Of a stretch of DNA of 47,269 nt, positions 45,598 through 47,269 are shown piece after piece. The position numbers were made by a program, and so were the translations under genes. The notes under the pieces are model-generated. The model worked only from the letters and a program-made list of their open reading frames with translations, ran no database searches and was not told where the DNA came from. Origin of the DNA: Mnemiopsis leidyi. Its lineage: Eukaryota; Ctenophora; Tentaculata; Lobata; Bolinopsidae. Position 1 is the first letter of the stretch; each line of letters starts with the position of its first letter. The DNA lies in contig JH153573.1 of the NCBI GenBank assembly GCA_000226015.1, forward strand, positions 177,014 through 224,282, given 5' to 3'.

Positions 45598-47269
45598 CTG
45601 AGAAGTACTCGGGTAAAGGTCGGAGAAAGAAAAGAGTGAAAAACGTAATACATCATATTGAGTAGTGCCTGATAATTAGGCCTGATAATTAATAATTATA
45701 ATCTTGGTATACAATTTTCAAATCCATCCCAAAGATACAAATAACACTATCGGTAAAACCTCAACTTGCATCGAGAACTTTCAGCTCACGAGCAGGACCG
45801 TTTATCATATATTAACACTACAAATTAAATACATTTAAGGGAGATGATACAAAATGTATACAAAAATTTTTAAACTCCCTGCATCTGCAACTAGAGTTTT
45901 TCTTTATCTATCATTGTTTGAAGGCATTGAAAATGTTTGCAGAAAAAGTCTGACTTTACATTAGACTTAGCAAAATAATTTAATTTTATACATTTATAGG
46001 CTAATTTTATGCTTTCCCTCATTTCGGCCCAGAAACATAAAAATGGGCTTTAAAAGTAATTCATTCTGAACAAGAATTGCGCCCGCTTGGTTAGGTCTCA
46101 GGCGGACGCTAGATTTTCATCTCTTCAATTGTACAGCAACTACTATGCGGATAAAAGATTAACCTGTGCTAAAAACAATTGTGACCGTGTTAAAGATATA
46201 AAATATACTGACATATCTGTCATGTCGCGGTTATACCCGACAATTGCACCTCAAAGATTAAGAATGCCGCACCGTTTAATCTCTACAATATCCGCCTCAA
46301 ATTCCGCGTGAGACATTAAAAAGCGGTTTCTGTGATAATATCGGCTGAAAAAATGACCAATTTTATCGTAACTAATAATAATGTGATAAATGAAATGTCA
46401 GCTGTAAAGATTTAAGGACCTGTTTACAACCAGGACTAAGATAACTTTATCGACGCGGTGCAGTTATGTATTTTAACAAAGCAGTTCGTGATAACAATTA
46501 CAACTTCATTAGTAACAGCTGATCATTACTTAAGGTCTAAAATATTAAGCGTTGATGTTTTGTCATAATATGTTATACGACGGAAGGCCAGCAACTTACT
46601 ATACTTGCACGCAACACGAACCAAAGGCGAAGGAATAATAAAATCGTGCAGATATATTGGCGCGGAACTCGTGCAGGACTCAGTGCGCGTTGAATTCTGC
46701 ACATGGGCGCATTTGACCTTCATTTATTCAGTTCATCATGTTGAGTGTTTTACTTTGCGCGCAAAATTAAACTTTCCAGACTGTAGTGCCGTTCGTACTT
46801 GTTACGAGTTCAGTATTCTTCGGTACGACTATAGTTCCTAACTTAACATTAATTGTCTGAATTATCTTTTATTAATTTGTATATAAACTATTGCATCTTG
46901 ACAGTTGACAGTGAACCATAAAAGTTTTTAGCTGTCCGCACCTTTTGTTCGTTTTCGGCTAAACGACAATTTTAGCATCCGACCCCTTTCACGTTTATCA
47001 TTATGCACACCTATTTGCCGACAGTTCTTGTTTTACAAAGATCTACCGTCTCCGTGATATGTTGGTCAGTTGAGCTGCAAATGCGGTGTAAGTAGCCACG
47101 CGCAATTGCATGTGTTGGACCAGAAATTTCTTAAGCAAATAACTTTGCGTAGGAGCAAGCTTTCTAGCCCCGAAAGCTGCGTTCACGTGGTAACTAACGT
47201 CTTGCGGAGTTTAACGCATGTTTGCATCTGTTACACCAGACACCATGAAATTTACCTACCTACCTACCC
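45598..47269. other. Right edge: DCAF1 intron or upstream sequence, no exon recognised
   Basis: DCAF1 exons for the armadillo-like N-terminal half should lie upstream of 45597, but I cannot recognise one here. A 65-codon minus frame at 46526-46723 ends near a GTAAGT donor but shows no known domain. A CACGTG lies at 47184-47189 and the window ends in a short (TACC)n run. Confidence 0.4.

Overview
The window looks like nuclear DNA of an invertebrate animal. It is AT-rich and short on long ORFs. Its genes are split into many small exons with GT-AG borders, and several are animal-type: a cilia-type coiled-coil protein, a bHLH-leucine-zipper factor, an SLC18B1-like transporter and DCAF1. A dead LINE, TIR elements, foldback repeats, minisatellites and a 14-base assembly gap (29076-29089) fit a draft metazoan assembly. 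The phylum cannot be settled by reading alone.

Layout. (1) 833-2537, plus strand: the 3' exons of a coiled-coil gene resembling CCDC13, with an AATAAA at 2646. (2) 3.6-7.1 kb: a GC-rich foldback element, a 5'-truncated non-LTR retrotransposon with broken reverse transcriptase, and a minisatellite. (3) 10338-16936, plus strand: a complete four-exon bHLH-zipper transcription factor of 334 residues. The 8 kb around it holds 18 perfect CACGTG E-boxes, including three spaced two helical turns apart just upstream of the start codon. (4) 17-26.8 kb: a long gene-poor stretch with an 18-bp satellite. (5) 26800-31015, plus strand: a complete nine-exon MFS transporter (460 residues) like SLC18B1, the vesicular polyamine transporter. 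A TIR transposon with an 8-bp target duplication sits in its fourth intron. (6) 31-34.5 kb: intergenic DNA with a hairpin-bearing tandem repeat. (7) 34567-45597, minus strand: the 3' half of DCAF1 in about 15 exons, including LisH, WD40 with both DDB1-binding WDxR motifs, and the acidic tail. The 5' half lies beyond the right edge or was not recognised. (8) 41303-42925, plus strand: an intronless, GC-richer 540-codon gene lying antisense inside a DCAF1 intron. It encodes a SAM-binding, nicotianamine-synthase-like protein and is the best candidate for horizontal transfer.

The genes do not form one pathway. The links I can support are local: the bHLH factor carries the residues that read CACGTG and is surrounded by such sites, which suggests autoregulation. 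DCAF1 hosts the nested antisense gene and also carries two tandem duplications that copy its own splice sites. All exon models come from reading frames, phase matching and GT-AG sites, without transcript evidence.
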